NCBI GenBank assembly: GCA_033239125.1
Contig: BSWB01000001.1
Span: 25,633,501 to 25,697,500 of the forward strand
DNA: 64,000 bases
Direction: 5' to 3'
Origin: Fagopyrum homotropicum
Taxonomy: Eukaryota > Streptophyta > Magnoliopsida > Caryophyllales > Polygonaceae
Below are positions 22,825-36,531 of the stretch, piece after piece. A program made the translations under genes and the position numbers. The notes beneath the pieces were generated by a model. The model did no database searches. It was given only the letters and a program-made list of their open reading frames with translations, and was not told the origin of the DNA. Positions within the stretch are counted from its first letter, which is position 1. Each line of letters begins with the position of its first letter.

Positions 22825-23424
22825 TTTGAAATAAGCAGTTGGCAGGAATTTGTTGTGTGTTGAAACCCTACTTTCTCTCTTCTCTAAGATCTGTTGTTGT
22901 CTCTCTCTGGTAAACAGCGATGTATATGCTAAGTTTTACGTTCACGGTGACGCTCGAGCCTGCGTATATGTTCCTTAAAAGCCTGGAGGCGATGCATGCG
23001 ATGCATTCATGGGCGTCGATGATCGTGTATAACCGAGATAAAATCATGATAGTTACTACGAATGAAGATATGACAGTACACGCATCGCTCAGAATGGAGG
23101 ATTCTGGTGTTAATTCTTCTGCAACCGATGACGGCGCCATTCAAGTCCATCTACATTCTTGGACTCGGAGTCTCCGTCCTGCAGTCATTCATCAGATGGA
23201 GACATCGATCCGGATTTACAAGAATGATAATTCCCCAAATCTTTTCTGCTTTGCGAGCAACGCGGATCTCTAGCTTTCCCCTGTTGGTATGATTAATATT
23301 CCCATGGATTTGATGATTTTGAATGTGAGGAATCTTGAATTGTGTTTGTAGGAGATGATAATTCACCGATTGATTTGGGTAAAGCAATGTTTATGTTAGT
23401 ATCTTTTGTTCCTAGTAAACAAAT
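22825..23424 (+). repeat. Left arm of inverted repeat, duplicate copy
   Basis: Counterpart of 609-1207 in the second tandem unit, with a few substitutions. The inverted-repeat architecture therefore predates the duplication. Confidence 0.9.
22920..23273 (+). pseudogene. Captured gene fragment, left arm, second unit
   Basis: Same 117-codon frame as at 704, with changes near the middle and at the C-terminal end (for example an aspartate-to-asparagine change at the GVDSS stretch). All comments on the first copy apply: parent gene unidentified, sliding-clamp-like pattern only tentative, and context an inverted repeat. The survival of this frame in both tandem units may reflect recent duplication and need not mean selection. 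Confidence 0.5.
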
Positions 23425-23578
23425 TCAAGCTTAATAGAATTGGTTAAGAAATGGCAGTACACTAATCTATTGATTATGTTTATGTTAGTATATTACGATC
23501 ATTAATCTATTGATTATGCCTAATAGAATTGGTTAAGAAATGGCAGTACACTAACATAAATCAAGAACCCTCAGAAGA

Positions 23579-24179
23579 GATTTGTTTACTAGGAACAAAA
23601 GATACTAACATAAACATTGCTTTACCCAAATCAATCGATGAATTATCATCTCCTACAAACACAATTCAAGAACCCTCACATTCAAAATCATCAAATCCCC
23701 GGGAATATTAATCATACGAACATGGAAAGCTAGAGATGCGCGTTACTGACAAAGCAGAAAAGATTTGGGGAATTATCATTCTTGTAAATCCGGATCGATG
23801 CCTCCATCTGATGAATGACTGCATGACGGAGACTCCGAGTCCAAGAATGTAGATGGACTTGAATGGCCCTGTCATCAGTTACAGAAGAATCAACAGCAGA
23901 AGCCTCCATTCTGAGCGATGCGTGTACTGTCATATATTCATTTGTAGTAACTATCATGATTTTATCTCGGTTATACACGATCATCGACGCCCATGTATGC
24001 AACGCATGCATCCCTCTAGGCTTTTAAGGAACATATACGCAGGCTCGAGCGTCACCGTGAACGTAAAACTTAGCATATACATCGCTGCTTACCAGAGAGA
24101 GACAACAATAGATCTTAGAGAAGAGAGGGAAAGTAGGGTTTCAACACACTGCAAATTCCAACAAACTGCTTATTTCAAA
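23579..24179 (-). repeat. Right arm of inverted repeat, duplicate copy
   Basis: Counterpart of 1362-1962 in the second unit; the spacer structure is retained. Confidence 0.9.
23730..24086 (-). pseudogene. Captured gene fragment, right arm, second unit
   Basis: Minus-strand counterpart of 22920-23273 and duplicate of the fragment at 1513-1869. The open part starts at 24011, and the upstream start region carries the same 1-base loss. The shared lesion shows that the arms had already diverged before the 10-kb segment was duplicated. Confidence 0.5.
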
Positions 24180-25243
24180 TTTCAACTCAAAAGCATTGCG
24201 TGCATGTTGCTATCATGTTTCCATTTCATATATGCTTATGGCTACAACACATAACTGCTCAAGTCGAACTTTTTGCATTGGAGTCTGCTCACCTGTCAAT
24301 GTGTTTACAAAAAGTTAGTCGCCTATTACAATTTGTTCACTAAAACTGATGTTAATTGCTTCGGATCATTTATTAAGATTTTGTGAGATCATTAGATATC
24401 TTAGGATACATTGAATTTAATTTTGGAAGATTTTAATAAAAATAAAATAAAAATGTGTGCAAGGAAAAAATAATTATGAGTTAAGAAAAAAATATATAAT
24501 TATTATATAATTAAAAATAAGCAAATGTACAATGTTGAAGAGTACGATCACCTTTGTTTCAAAACGGTTTAAATTGTAATCAAAGTAGTTATTTACGTTA
24601 GGAATCGGTAAATATAAATATAATACGTAAAAAAAATTTGATCGTTATCTAGAAAAAATAATAACGTACAAAAATTTTATCGTTATTTGGAATAAAATAA
24701 TTACGTACAAAAATTGGAAAGTTTTATAAGGTAAAAATAAATCCTATCAAATCCAAAAAGGTTTTATTGTTATCAAGGAAAACAAAAGTTTTTTTAATTA
24801 TCAAGAATAAAATAATTAATAACGTAAAAAAATTGGAAACAAAGAAAAGTATTATTATGTAAAAAAATTTGATTGCTATCTGGACTAAATGAATAACGTT
24901 AAAAGGTTGGAAAATTTAATAACATAAAAATAAATCCTAATAAATTATAGATTTTGAACGGTGCCCGGAAAGCATTACAAAGGGAAAATATAATAGATTA
25001 ATAACGTTAAAAATTCGTAAAACTTAATAACGGAATATTTGATTGTTTTCAAGAATAAATTAGTAACGTAACAAAAACTAATTAAAGTAGAATTTGATCG
25101 ATTATCAAGAATAAATGACAGATTTTGAATGGTACATGGATGACGTTAAAAAGTCGGAAACATGAATAAATTAATAAAGTTAACTTGGAACCGTGAATAA
25201 ATTTATACCGTTAAAGAACTACTATCCACAAACAATTTGATCA

Positions 25244-25495
25244 TTGAATATCCGAATAAAATTGGTGAGAGACGGTACTTTGAATACGGCAGATCTAGGA
25301 GTGACGAGAGAGAAAGAGTCTCTGGTCGGTGCCAGAGTCACCAGCTTGGACGAGCTTCCTGATCGCAATCGATGCGTGAAAGTTACAACAGAAGAAAAAA
25401 TTAGTAATTCTATACTACCAAATCCTTTGGGATTACGTATATATAAAAATGAGAAGGAAATAATTAGAAGCGTACTATATAAGCTTATTAAATAA
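25244..25495 (+). CDS. Short open frame of unknown origin, duplicate
   Basis: Second-unit copy of the 83-codon frame at 3028-3279, same length and nearly identical product. Its preservation is expected from recent duplication and does not by itself show a function. No neighbouring partner or recognisable domain is visible. Confidence 0.15.
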   Translation: MNIRIKLVRDGTLNTADLGVTREKESLVGARVTSLDELPDRNRCVKVTTEEKISNSILPNPLGLRIYKNEKEIIRSVLYKLIK

Positions 25496-26316
25496 ATAAT
25501 ATATAAATTATTTCAGCATATATTTAAATGGGCTGAAATTAAGGAAGGAAGTTGGAGTAATTAGATAATTGTGTTAATAAAAAACTGTCAAATATTGAAA
25601 AATCGTTTTAAAAAAAATGGAAATTGTATAAGGAAGATTCTGCAAATTTTATTATACTTCCTATCAACCGTAAAAGTGAAGCAATTCTCTCTCTTCCTCA
25701 CATCGAATCCATTGAAATCATCGAATCCATTGAAATCGTCATCTTCAACATTTCTTCAATAATTGCCGTCGTCGTTCTCTAAATCTCTTTAACTGCTTCT
25801 ATCGTTTTTTTAAAGCGTCGGAATCGTTTCCATAATTGCACCTACGGAGATCAACATCACCCAAATTTCTGCAAATCTTTTCTGTAGTATACGGTTACAG
25901 ACAAATATGACATTCCTGGTACATAAAAAAACAAAAAAATTAAGGTACAAGAAATACAGTTAATAGATACATAATTATGTCCAACACAATTTAAACATAT
26001 ATGTTCACGTATTACATATACATATGTATTAATAATCAACATGTAAAATGTACACAAAACACAATGTTTTAGGTACAACAAATGCACTAGTGAAAGAAAT
26101 CATATATTTTATGTACATAATATGTACAAGCGTTTACATATATCATACACACAAAACACCGAATATCATATACAAGAAATATTATATTTATATACATAAT
26201 ATATACAAACGAAACATACCGATGCACTAGGGCAAGGTAAACTGAATGCATATTGTACATAAATGAAAATAATCAACCATGTATAAGTACATAAGCATAA
26301 ACTGAAGACATAATCA

Positions 26317-26840
26317 AATATATGGAAAAGGAATCATTATTCAAACAAGAGAACTTAAACATAAAGATCTCAATAACTCAAACAATCAATCATGCAAACA
26401 AACAGTATGTGTTCCTCAATCACAATGAGTAAAGATAACAAAACCAAAAGCCAAACTAAGAAGATCTTACAAACCCTTCAAAAGCCAACTTCAACTTGAT
26501 TCCTTACTTCCTTGAACTTCAACCTTCAAAACTTCCTTCAATCTTCCTTCAAAACTCTCTCCAAAAATCCTCAAAAAATCATTGTAACGAAGATTGGATG
26601 GTGAAAAGAGGATGGCTGATTTGCTCCTTAGCTCCTATGACTCATTTGCTCCTTAGCTCCATTTCGATCCAAAATGTGCCGATTTACCTACGATTACAAC
26701 GAAACTTGGTGTAGACCTCAATTCTCGTAAATGTAGATGAAACAACAATATAATCACATAATATACATCCAAACATGCAAATTATTGAAGATAAAAAGTC
26801 TAAACAAGTCCCAAAATATAGACCATAATACATGCTATCA
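26317..26840 (-). mobile_element. Decayed Athila-family LTR fragment with internal deletion
   Basis: Second-unit copy of 4101-4993, shortened by 369 bp. At the deletion, 16 bases (26620-26635) duplicate the sequence at 26645-26660, a templated filler. The deleted part includes the CACCTCGGTCGAGGTG palindrome. Confidence 0.75.
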
Positions 26841-27849
26841 TGAACCTTCTTTTGGTGAGTTACGATCCTTTCTTCTTTCTTCGTTCCTTCCTATGGTTTT
26901 GTTAGTCCTTGATGACCCTTGTTGTCCTGTAAGACTGAGGCTGAGACCTTAGCTTGGGTTTAGATCTCTTAGAGATCATGGAGACTAGAAGTGATAGACT
27001 TCTAGCATTCACTCGGTTCTTGATTCTTTATGCCTTGTTTGAGTAGGCTCTTTTTCCTTCATTCCCGCTGGAATCTGAGTTGTGTTGTGCTTAACTGAGT
27101 TTTCTTGAGAGAGGTAAGTCCCTTGGACTTACTTAGCTTCATTTCGGGTTTTGGTTTGAGTGTTTTGGCTTGTTTGCGTTGTTGTTATTGCTATAACGGA
27201 TAACTGGACAGTAGGATTCACCTTTCTTTACGTAATTGGCCCAAGTGCATTATAACCGGGTTGTTACTACTTGCTCAATTCAAAACGGGGAATCTGAGAG
27301 GTAGTCTTGCGTCCAGTCCAACAGGTGACCAAATCTATTCTTGTTGGTGAAAGAGGACAAAGGTGAGATCGCGGTGATTCTCGTGTATCAACATAAGTTG
27401 AATTAGTAATGGACGACTTAATGAAAGATAATGATGGGATTTCTGTGCGAGCATGCTTACATGTTTTCCTTTACCTTTTGTGTGTTTGTTCCTTTATGTT
27501 CTTTCTGATATCTAGAATGTTAGGTAACGGCGTATGTCGTGTTTTAGATGCCTTGTAGGATATAGGTACTGCTGAGTGATCCGGATGGTGTGGTCAGCCG
27601 GGGTACCCGTACATTATTGGACAGGATCGGGTTTTTAGTTTTGTTGTTATTCTTTCCCTTTTGTTTTGAACTCGGCTGCGAGTCTTTGCCGTTTTGTTTC
27701 TTTAAACCTTTGGATCTTGTATGAGTTTTGGTTTTCATTTACTTTTGCCTTGTTGTAAGATCCGTTTGTCGTTGCTACTCTGAGGGTCGAGACCCATTGT
27801 GTGGTCCTAGCCCGTAACGCTTTGAGTTCCCAAAACTCGGGGTGTTACA
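26841..27849 (+). mobile_element. Truncated Tekay-type LTR remnant, duplicate
   Basis: Second-unit copy of 4994-6014, ending in GGGGTGTTACA at 27849, with small indels near 27320. Confidence 0.7.
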
Positions 27850-28394
27850 AGATACTTATTAGGTCATTTCTAAGCTTGGGAAGAGACTTCAAAACCATTT
27901 ACTAGGTTGAGTATGCCTTCTTCTTGCCTTTGTGAGTTAACCTGATACTTACCCGGTAAAGGTTAGTTCTATTCCCTTAGGTTGAGTGGTTGGTTTAAGT
28001 CTATGATCCTTACCTTAGAAACCTTGAGACTTACCAAGTGATAGGTTCCTTTTGGTTATGGATAGTGGATTATGTGAGATGTCCCTCGTGATCGATCCCA
28101 CCTCAGAAACATCCTTCCTTAGCAAACTCCTATCTTGTCCAACGATTATAGTTTGTCTTGAATAAAAAATAATTGGATACTTTGATCTCTAGAATCTCAT
28201 ATCTCTCTTTTACACTGATAATATCTTTGATCTTTAGAATTATTTGCTTTGCCTTGACCATTGATTTCACCATAGTCCTTGAGATCGACCCTGGAATACT
28301 TGCTTGTACTGTGATTGATCCGTACATTGCGGGCTCGCAATCGTTCAAGCTTTTATTTTAGGATCATAAATTTAAAACTTGTTTTGTGTGAACA
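27850..28394 (+). mobile_element. Athila-family LTR 3' end fragment, duplicate
   Basis: Second-unit copy of 6015-6618, lacking about 60 bp near 27887. Confidence 0.7.
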
Positions 28395-29156
28395 AGCTTT
28401 TTACAACGAACACGGGTACCACCAAATCCGCATGGCCGAAGGTGGCGAATGGAAGATGGCTTTAAAAACAAAGCATGGTCTCTATGAGTGGCTTGTCATG
28501 CCATTTGGCCTCTCCAATGCCCCGTCCATGTTCACGCGCCTCATGAACCATGTCTTGCGTTGATTTTTGGGTATTTTTGTAGTTGTTTATTTTGATGATA
28601 TCTTAGTTTTTAGCAAGTCTTTGGATGAACACATCGGGGATATTCGCCAAGTGCTCGGGTGCCTTAGACAAGAGCAATTGTTTGTAAATTTGAGAAAATG
28701 TATCTTTTGATCGGACACCACAGTTTTTCTTTGCTATGTCGTGTCTAAGGATGGACTACGAGTGGACGAATCAAAAGTTTGCACCATTCGAGAGTGGCCC
28801 ACTCCTACTACGGCCACCATTGTTCGAGCCTTTCTCGGCTTAGTGGGCTTCTATCGACGCTTGTCAAGGACTTTAGATTGATAACGGCACTGCTACATGA
28901 GCTTACTACTAAAGGTGTCACGTTTGAGTGGCGTGACACCCATGCTCGAGCGTTTGATTCGCTCAAAGACCGTCTTTGTAATGCGCCACTACTCCAACTT
29001 CCAAACTTTTCTAAAACCTTTAAGGTGGAGTGTGACACATCTAATGTAGGCATTGGGGGGGGGGGTTCTCCTAAAAGAGAATCGTCCCATTTCTTACTTT
29101 AGCGAAAAATTTTCCGGTCCTTTACTCAACTATCCAACATATGACAAGGAACTATT
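28395..29156 (+). pseudogene. Dead Ty3/gypsy RT/RNase H remnant, duplicate
   Basis: Second-unit copy of 6619-7380. Here the frame from the finger region through MNHVLR is open (to 28561), because the stop after the MAE-G-G segment present in copy 1 is a tryptophan codon here; this is probably the older state. The TGA following MNHVLR, the frameshifts and the G-run (29056-29065) are shared, so the element was dead before the tandem duplication. Confidence 0.85.
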
Positions 29157-29719
29157 AGTGATCGGGACGTGAAGTTTGTGAGTCATGTTTGGAGAACGTT
29201 AAGGGCAAAACTTGGAACAAAGTTGTTGTTTTCAAGTAGTTATCATCCCCAAACTGATGGTCAAACGGAGGTGGCCAATCGGACTCTCGGCGCAAATGCA
29301 TACAAGTTTGTGCGCTTACACTTTTCTTTGATAATGTTGGAGCGAAGCTCTCGGACCGCGGTGATGGACCATTCCACATCTTATCCCGCTATGGCCTGAA
29401 TGTATACAAGTTGCAGCTTCCGGACAACTATGATGTGCACCCAACGTTTAATGTCAAGGATCTTGCACCGTACGTTGAGTCCCTATTTGACGAAGGTGAA
29501 AAGGAAACATTTCTTATCCAATATGGGGGGACTGATGCGCCCTTGACCACCATATCCCACGATGAGGAAGACGAGGCACTTCGGGTTCGCTCCGATGGAC
29601 CACTCACCCGTTCCCGTGCTAAGGCCATCGTCCAAGCTACCGAGTCCATCATTGCCCGCATTGTTGCTTGTCACAAACCCATTAGTAGCATACAGTGTCT
29701 CTACTCCACCATGGCATGA
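29157..29719 (+). pseudogene. Dead Ty3/gypsy integrase remnant, duplicate
   Basis: Second-unit copy of 7381-7943 with the same internal deletion, the YHPQTDGQTEVANRT core motif and the GPLTRSRAK terminal segment. Minor replacements only. It ends at 29719 and is followed by the LTR-like segment of the same old element. Confidence 0.85.
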
Positions 29720-30240
29720 GTCATGTCAAGTCGGCAACGTTCCGGTGCATTTAATTCGGAAACTAAACCTTTAACATTTTCAGAACTTAATTTCCAGAAA
29801 ATAATTTCCGAATTTAAGATTCGACTTTTGGTTTTGGAATTTAATTCGGAAACTAAACCTTTAACATTTTTAGGCTTTTTATTTTCGGAACTTTAATTTC
29901 GACTTTATTTTTGTCATTTACTTTTCCGACTCTTGGTTTGACCACATCCACTATATAAGCGATGTTTGGCTCATTTGTAAATCATGTTCAATTTGATTAA
30001 GTATTTTCCTCCTACTTACTTGAGCATTAATCTCTCTTCCATCCTCTCAAAGTTTTTCTTTTGGATCTTCGATCCAAACTCATCCACATTCGAGTATTCC
30101 TCAATAATCAACTCAATCGATCCACTTTAAGGCTTGATCGATCAATCTAGATCGATTCAATCCCTCAACTTTTGCCTCCATCTCTAAGAAGTAGTTGACG
30201 TTTTAGCTGGATCTAGATCTAGAATATTTTATTGACGTGT
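29720..30240 (+). mobile_element. Probable 3' LTR remnant of the dead gypsy element, uninterrupted copy
   Basis: Counterpart of 7944-8319 plus 11069-11210, without the solo LTR. It shows the empty target CATTCGAGTATTC at 30089-30101, which confirms the CGAGT target duplication in copy 1. Confidence 0.45.
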
Positions 30241-30266
30241 CCAAGGACGCATCAGGAGATAGTAGG

Positions 30267-31704
30267 TGTAATAACCGAAAATTTTAAGTCCTGGTAAATT
30301 GAAATTAACCAAAGTCCGATGAGACAATCGTAAATAAATAAATAAGTAACATAAAACGAGTTTAGTTCTATCATTTTATGTGACCTAGATTCACATAAAA
30401 TGATAAATTAAGTGACCGGAAATAATTTACGTATTTAAAATAAAAACAATAATTTACCTAGTACGGAATATAATTCCGCAAAATTTTTCCGCAAATGCCC
30501 TACCGATCCATACGAGGAACGGATCTCGCGTCAACTCGTTTTAATGAAGCCCAAGTGGGCCCAAATGGTATTGAGGACTGCCGGCCCAGCCAGCCCATTT
30601 CTTAACCTCTAACTAAAACATAATTAACTCTAACCCTAAATTACCCTAATCTAAACCTAGTCTAACCTTCCTCACCTGCCGCTGCTCTTCCCCATCCCTC
30701 TCTGTACTATCGATCGACCGCCGCAGCAAGAGACGCACCGGATTTACACCACCGAACCAGTGTACCACCGTGTCGACCGCCGCCGACAGGACCCTGGTAA
30801 GGCCGCCGCCTCTCCCTCCTCGCCATTTTTCTCCATCGCGTGAATCTCGTTAACCTCGGCGCTGCTCCTCTTCGATCGACAGGAACCCAATCACGTTGTT
30901 GTTTCCGACAGTCCAGGACACCACTAACGCCGACCGGAGCACCAGCCAGACCGCCGTCCGCTTCCAGTCGCGCCGGTAAGTCTCAGCCCCCTTCTTCTTT
31001 ACGCCTCTCTTCTTTCCGGTTACTGCTTCGAGTCCAACGAAGTTAACCCCCGTCCTGTGCAGTCGAGTGTCGGGTCTCACCTTGCTGCCAACCGCCGCAA
31101 CCAACAGATCGACCACCAGTGAAGGGCCGCCGGAACGCCAGTGCACCGCCCTGCCGGACTGCAACCCCGGTAAGCCGGCTTCTCCGATCCTTCTCCCCAC
31201 CTGCAGTACGTGTATATGTATAATTTGGATGTGTCTCTTACCCTTGCAGTACGCATATATGTATAGATTTGATGTGGCTCCTACCCCTGCAGTACATATA
31301 TATGTATAGTTTAGATGTGTGTCTTACCCGTATATATGTATGGATTGATAGGTATAAGAGACGTAAGTGTGTATATATATACGAGTACGGTGTTAATATA
31401 GGGTAAGAAAACGTGAATGGAGATACAAGATGTGTATGATTTAATTGGCTCGGAAAATATATATATATAGGATACATATAAGTACATATGTACATTCAGT
31501 TACGGAAGAGTAATAAGAACAGGTGTGAGTTTATATAGGAGAGGGTATGTCGAGTACAAAATATACGTATATATAGTATATGAAATAAAAGTATACTTAT
31601 GAGTTGAGTTGGAGAAATTATAAGTATGTGAATTTATATATATATCTAAATACCTAAGAGTTACGGATGTTATATATTTGGAAGGAAGGTTAGTATGCAT
31701 GGAC

Positions 31705-31783
<79 letters not shown>

Positions 31784-32901
31784 TATATAGATATGTATAT
31801 AAAATTAGTTAATACCCGAAAATGAAGTAATGTAATTCCAGACGACGAGTGGACGAGATTAATTTTTATAACCTTAGTAAACTATTTTGGAAGTAATCTT
31901 AGATTTGAAAAGTGTTTCAAGAGAAATATTAGAGGTCAAGAAGTGACCCGGAGAATTATCTACACTAAGGGTAAAACGGTCTTTTACCGTATGAGAATCG
32001 TTCTTTCCGTAATTCCTTCGCATGAGGTTGGACATAGAGATGTGAGTTTGATACACATGCCTTCATTGACAGGCACTTGAGTTACCACGAGTACGGACTA
32101 TCTGAGGAGTGTTAGAGTGTTTTGACTCAGGTAAGTCCTTGCGACTTACTTAGCCAGTTTCTGAGTGTTAGTTGAATGATAGTAGTGGTGTGTGCTATTG
32201 CGTGATTTAATAATAATAACTTGCTAGGACGACTGTTATTATTACGTTTAAGGCCCAAGTGTATGTATAACGGGCCGTGACATCACTGCCCAGCTCTGAC
32301 AGGAGATTGAGAGGTTCTCTATACCCAGACCATGCAGGTACAAGGTGAGATGCATCGGATCCATTCCTGATGGTTACACGGGGGCAGAGGCGAGGTTTGG
32401 GAATTCCTCGTGTCACAAAATAAGTATCACTAGAGTGAACGAGTAAATTAAAGCAAGATAATAAAACGGACTTGTTGAAAGCATGCTGAGTGTTTATGTT
32501 TATCTGAGTGTGTTTGTGCTGCTATTATTCTGCTAATATTTAGATAACTAGCTAACGGTTCTTCTGGTTGTTATTTTAGATTTACCGCAAGTTAGATCAG
32601 CAGCTGAGTGATCCGGAAGTAGTGGTCAACCGGGTCTCCGTACTCCTTAGAGCGGGGTTGGGGTTGTTATGTCTTTCCTTTCTTTTGGTTAAGACAGTTG
32701 TTCTTTTCTTTTGTTTAAGTACTTTAGGCTGCTAGACAGTGTTGCATTCATTACTCTAAAAACATGGTTTTTATGAATTTCGGTTTCTTTATTTGTGTCT
32801 TGTTGCAAGATCCTAGTAATGTTGTTGTCAAACTGAGGTCGGGACCTATTGTGAGGTCTTAACCAGTAATACTCCGAGTTCTGAGAATTCGGGGTGTTAC
32901 A
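30267..32901 (+). mobile_element. Solo LTR of Tekay element family C
   Basis: Starts TGTAATAACCG, ends GGGGTGTTACA, with target duplication GTAGG at 30262-30266 and 32902-32906. It closely matches the 3' LTR of element C (40190-41421 plus 53227-54599), which ends against the same GTAGG target sequence. It therefore represents the same original insertion, duplicated and reduced to one LTR. Contains the conserved stem-loop (30369-30405) and a long (TA)n run (31705-31779). Confidence 0.9.
31705..31779. repeat. (TA)n microsatellite in C LTR
   Basis: About 75 bp of pure TA. The same site in the truncated LTR (33547-33667) is a longer compound TA/TGTA array, and in the 3' LTR (53436-53478) a shorter one. 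Confidence 0.95.
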
Positions 32902-33460
32902 GTAGGGGAGCCTCCGGAGATCTTTTTATCAAGTGACAAGGTGACGTTAAAGTCCCCAACAAAGACCCAAGGGGATCCGGAGTTAAGTAGAATAAGCGTA
33001 ACAATGCAGTACGTCTCAAAGACTAGTTCGGTCTTCAGGGATGTTGTTTGCGTAGATGAAGAAGCACTCGAATAGAGTAGGGGAGGGATTGGGGTTTGCA
33101 ACGGAAGGTTTGGAGATGAGGCAGTGAATGAGTTGATCATTGATGAAGTTTGGGTTAAGGTGAAGGGTATTGGAGTTCCACAACACCCAGATGCGGCAGT
33201 TACAAGCATAGGGGGAGTTTGAATGATGCTTCCAACTTGGAAGAAGGTGAGAGGACATGTGACTCATTCTAGTACCCTTCATTCTGGTTTCAATGATGGC
33301 TATTACGTCAAGATTATGATGCTTGACAATATCCATGATAGCTCTTCTTTTTTAGGGTGGTTTAGTCACCTAATGTTCCGAGCGCAAAAGTTGAGATTCA
33401 TTGGGGGGCGATGGTAGAACCAGGGTCATCCTTGATGACTGACGAGGATAGGGTAGGGGA
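32902..33460 (-). pseudogene. Duplicated LINE endonuclease fragment between C LTR pieces
   Basis: Minus-strand LINE ORF2 start with the same endonuclease segments as 11211-11780 (DVIAIIETR near 33300, GDFNVTL near 32945). It repeats 54600-55158 almost exactly. It stops abruptly at 33460 inside a G-rich tract, where the sequence jumps into the middle of a C-family LTR. This out-of-place host fragment is the key evidence for a tandem duplication of element C and its flank. Confidence 0.85.
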
Positions 33461-34775
<1,315 letters not shown>

Positions 34776-34778
34776 ACA

Positions 34779-34791
34779 TGGTATCAGAGCT
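34779..34791 (+). other. Primer-binding site of element C (tRNA-Met type)
   Basis: TGGTATCAGAGCT, 3 nt after the LTR; the standard complement of the initiator tRNA-Met 3' end. A 250-bp leader follows to the gag ATG and is shared with element B. Confidence 0.9.
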
Positions 34792-35044
34792 CTAGGTTGG
34801 CAACAATGGCACTTGAAATCTTCTGAAAGACCGAATAAGTTGTAAGCAGAACCCGAAAGGGGTCTAAGTTTTAAAAAAGGAACTTTTGGTTTTAAATGCA
34901 TGCATAGTCTGGTTGGGAATAGAAAAGTACGGCTGACCACCACTACTACCGCGGATCTCAGTATGCTTAGTTGGACTTTAGGTTACTGTAGTTGGACTTT
35001 TGGACTTTCAGCTAGTAGTAATTATAGTTATTATTCTTGCGCAG

Positions 35045-36531
35045 ATGGCACGTACTAGAGCTACGCTAGCTACTGGTCGAGGCAGAGGTCGTCCACCTCT
35101 CCCTCCAGCTGGACCAGGTAGGGGAGATAGGACCCCTACAGTTAGAGGACGCGGCCGCGGAGGTAGACCCCCACTAGCCCGAGGTCGAGGTCGAGCTCCA
35201 CGAGAGGATCCCCCAGCAGTGATCATGCCAGAGGCTAGAGTGGAGGAAGTAGCTGAGAGTGTTGGTCCTGAGGTCAGGAACGAGACCGTTGCTAGGTCTG
35301 GAGCACAAAGAGCACGTTCGACAGAGTCAGGACGTGTTTCCATTGGAGCGACTGAGTACAGAGAGTACCGAGCCTACGTTGAGCGTATGGAGGAGGCTGC
35401 TAGGACAGAGAGACTTACCCAGGTACCACCAGTACCGGTTAGATCTGTCCAGGTGACACAGAGAGCGCCTCAGGTGCCAGCTGTACCTGAGAGGAGAGTT
35501 GTGGCTGATAGAGCTCCTACTGGGTCCAGAGCTCCGAGACCGGATGAGTGGTTGAAGGCTTTCAACTCTCAGAAGGTCCCCTTATATAGTGGAGAGATAG
35601 GACTGGAGGTGGAGCATTGGATTGGGCAGGTAGAGACTGCGTTAGAGGCAATACGCTGCCCAGAGGATCGGCAGGTGGACTTGGTGCAGACCTGCTTCAC
35701 TGGAGATGCTCATTCCTGGTGGCGGACCATGCGTAGTCGATCACCAGTTGGGAGCAGATGAGGAGCATTGTTAGAGACAGATACTGCCCTGTCTCGTTGA
35801 GGAGAGAGAGATTTCAGGACTTCATTGAGGCTGGATTTGAGGACATTCCGATCGCTGCTGCCATCAAGAAGTTCTAGAAGGAACGGACACTGCTTGGACC
35901 AGCTGCACCTCCTGAGGAGCAGCATGTCTATCTCTTTTCACGGAGATTGAGAGAGAGTACCCGTTCCTATCTAGCAGGATTTCGCTGTGAGACTCTGTCA
36001 GACTATCAGGATAGAGCATCTGTGTATGAGAGAGACAGACCAGTGTCGAGGAGAGCTGCTCAGTCAGACAGGCCGGATAAGCGGCAGAGGACAGGTTATG
36101 CTAGCGGTAGTTCAGGAGTAGCTGCTTTTGGACGGGGACAGACTCAGGGGCGACAGAGTCATACAGCTACTGGTCAGACTTCAGCTGGTGGCTTGCAGTG
36201 CCACAACTGCAGTAGTTATGGGCATATCCGATCGAACTGCACGAAGCCAGCAGTGACTTGCTTCCAGTGCGGTAAGGTTGGACATAGAGCTGCATTTTGC
36301 CGTCAAGGCAAGGCTCCATCTCAGCAGGGTTCTTCTCCTGCAGGCTTATCCGGGAGTGTACAGAGACCGCCACAGTACCGGACTCCTAGTCAGCAGCAGC
36401 AGTACAGAGCTCCTAGTTAGCAGCAGTCTTTCAAGGCTCCAGGACACACACCACCACAGAGTTCTATGCAGGGATCAGGTCGGGGCAGAGGACGTGGTAG
36501 TGTGGCTGATACTAGAGGAGCTCAGGCATGA
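35045..36531 (+). pseudogene. gag: Tekay-type gag (element C), broken
   Basis: Capsid/nucleocapsid polyprotein that packages element RNA. The first ATG after the leader is at 35045. It has an Arg-Gly-rich N-terminus (35060-35210) and a Retrotrans_gag core with a VPLYSGEIG...VEHWIGQVE segment and a GDAHSWW segment (to 35725). A frameshift near 35740 moves the frame, which then stays in phase to the end of pol. Two CCHC knuckles follow at 36199-36240 (CHNCSSYGHIRSNC) and 36259-36300 (CFQCGKVGHRAAFC). Stops at 35875 (TAG), 36418 (TAG in a Gln-rich run) and 36529 (TGA) disrupt it. In this lineage gag and pol normally form one frame. Confidence 0.92.

Noticed and set aside
30840..31309. GC-rich frames in the C LTR (also 40773-41232)
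   Set aside because: They lie wholly in the LTR, differ between strands, and have no recognisable domain.
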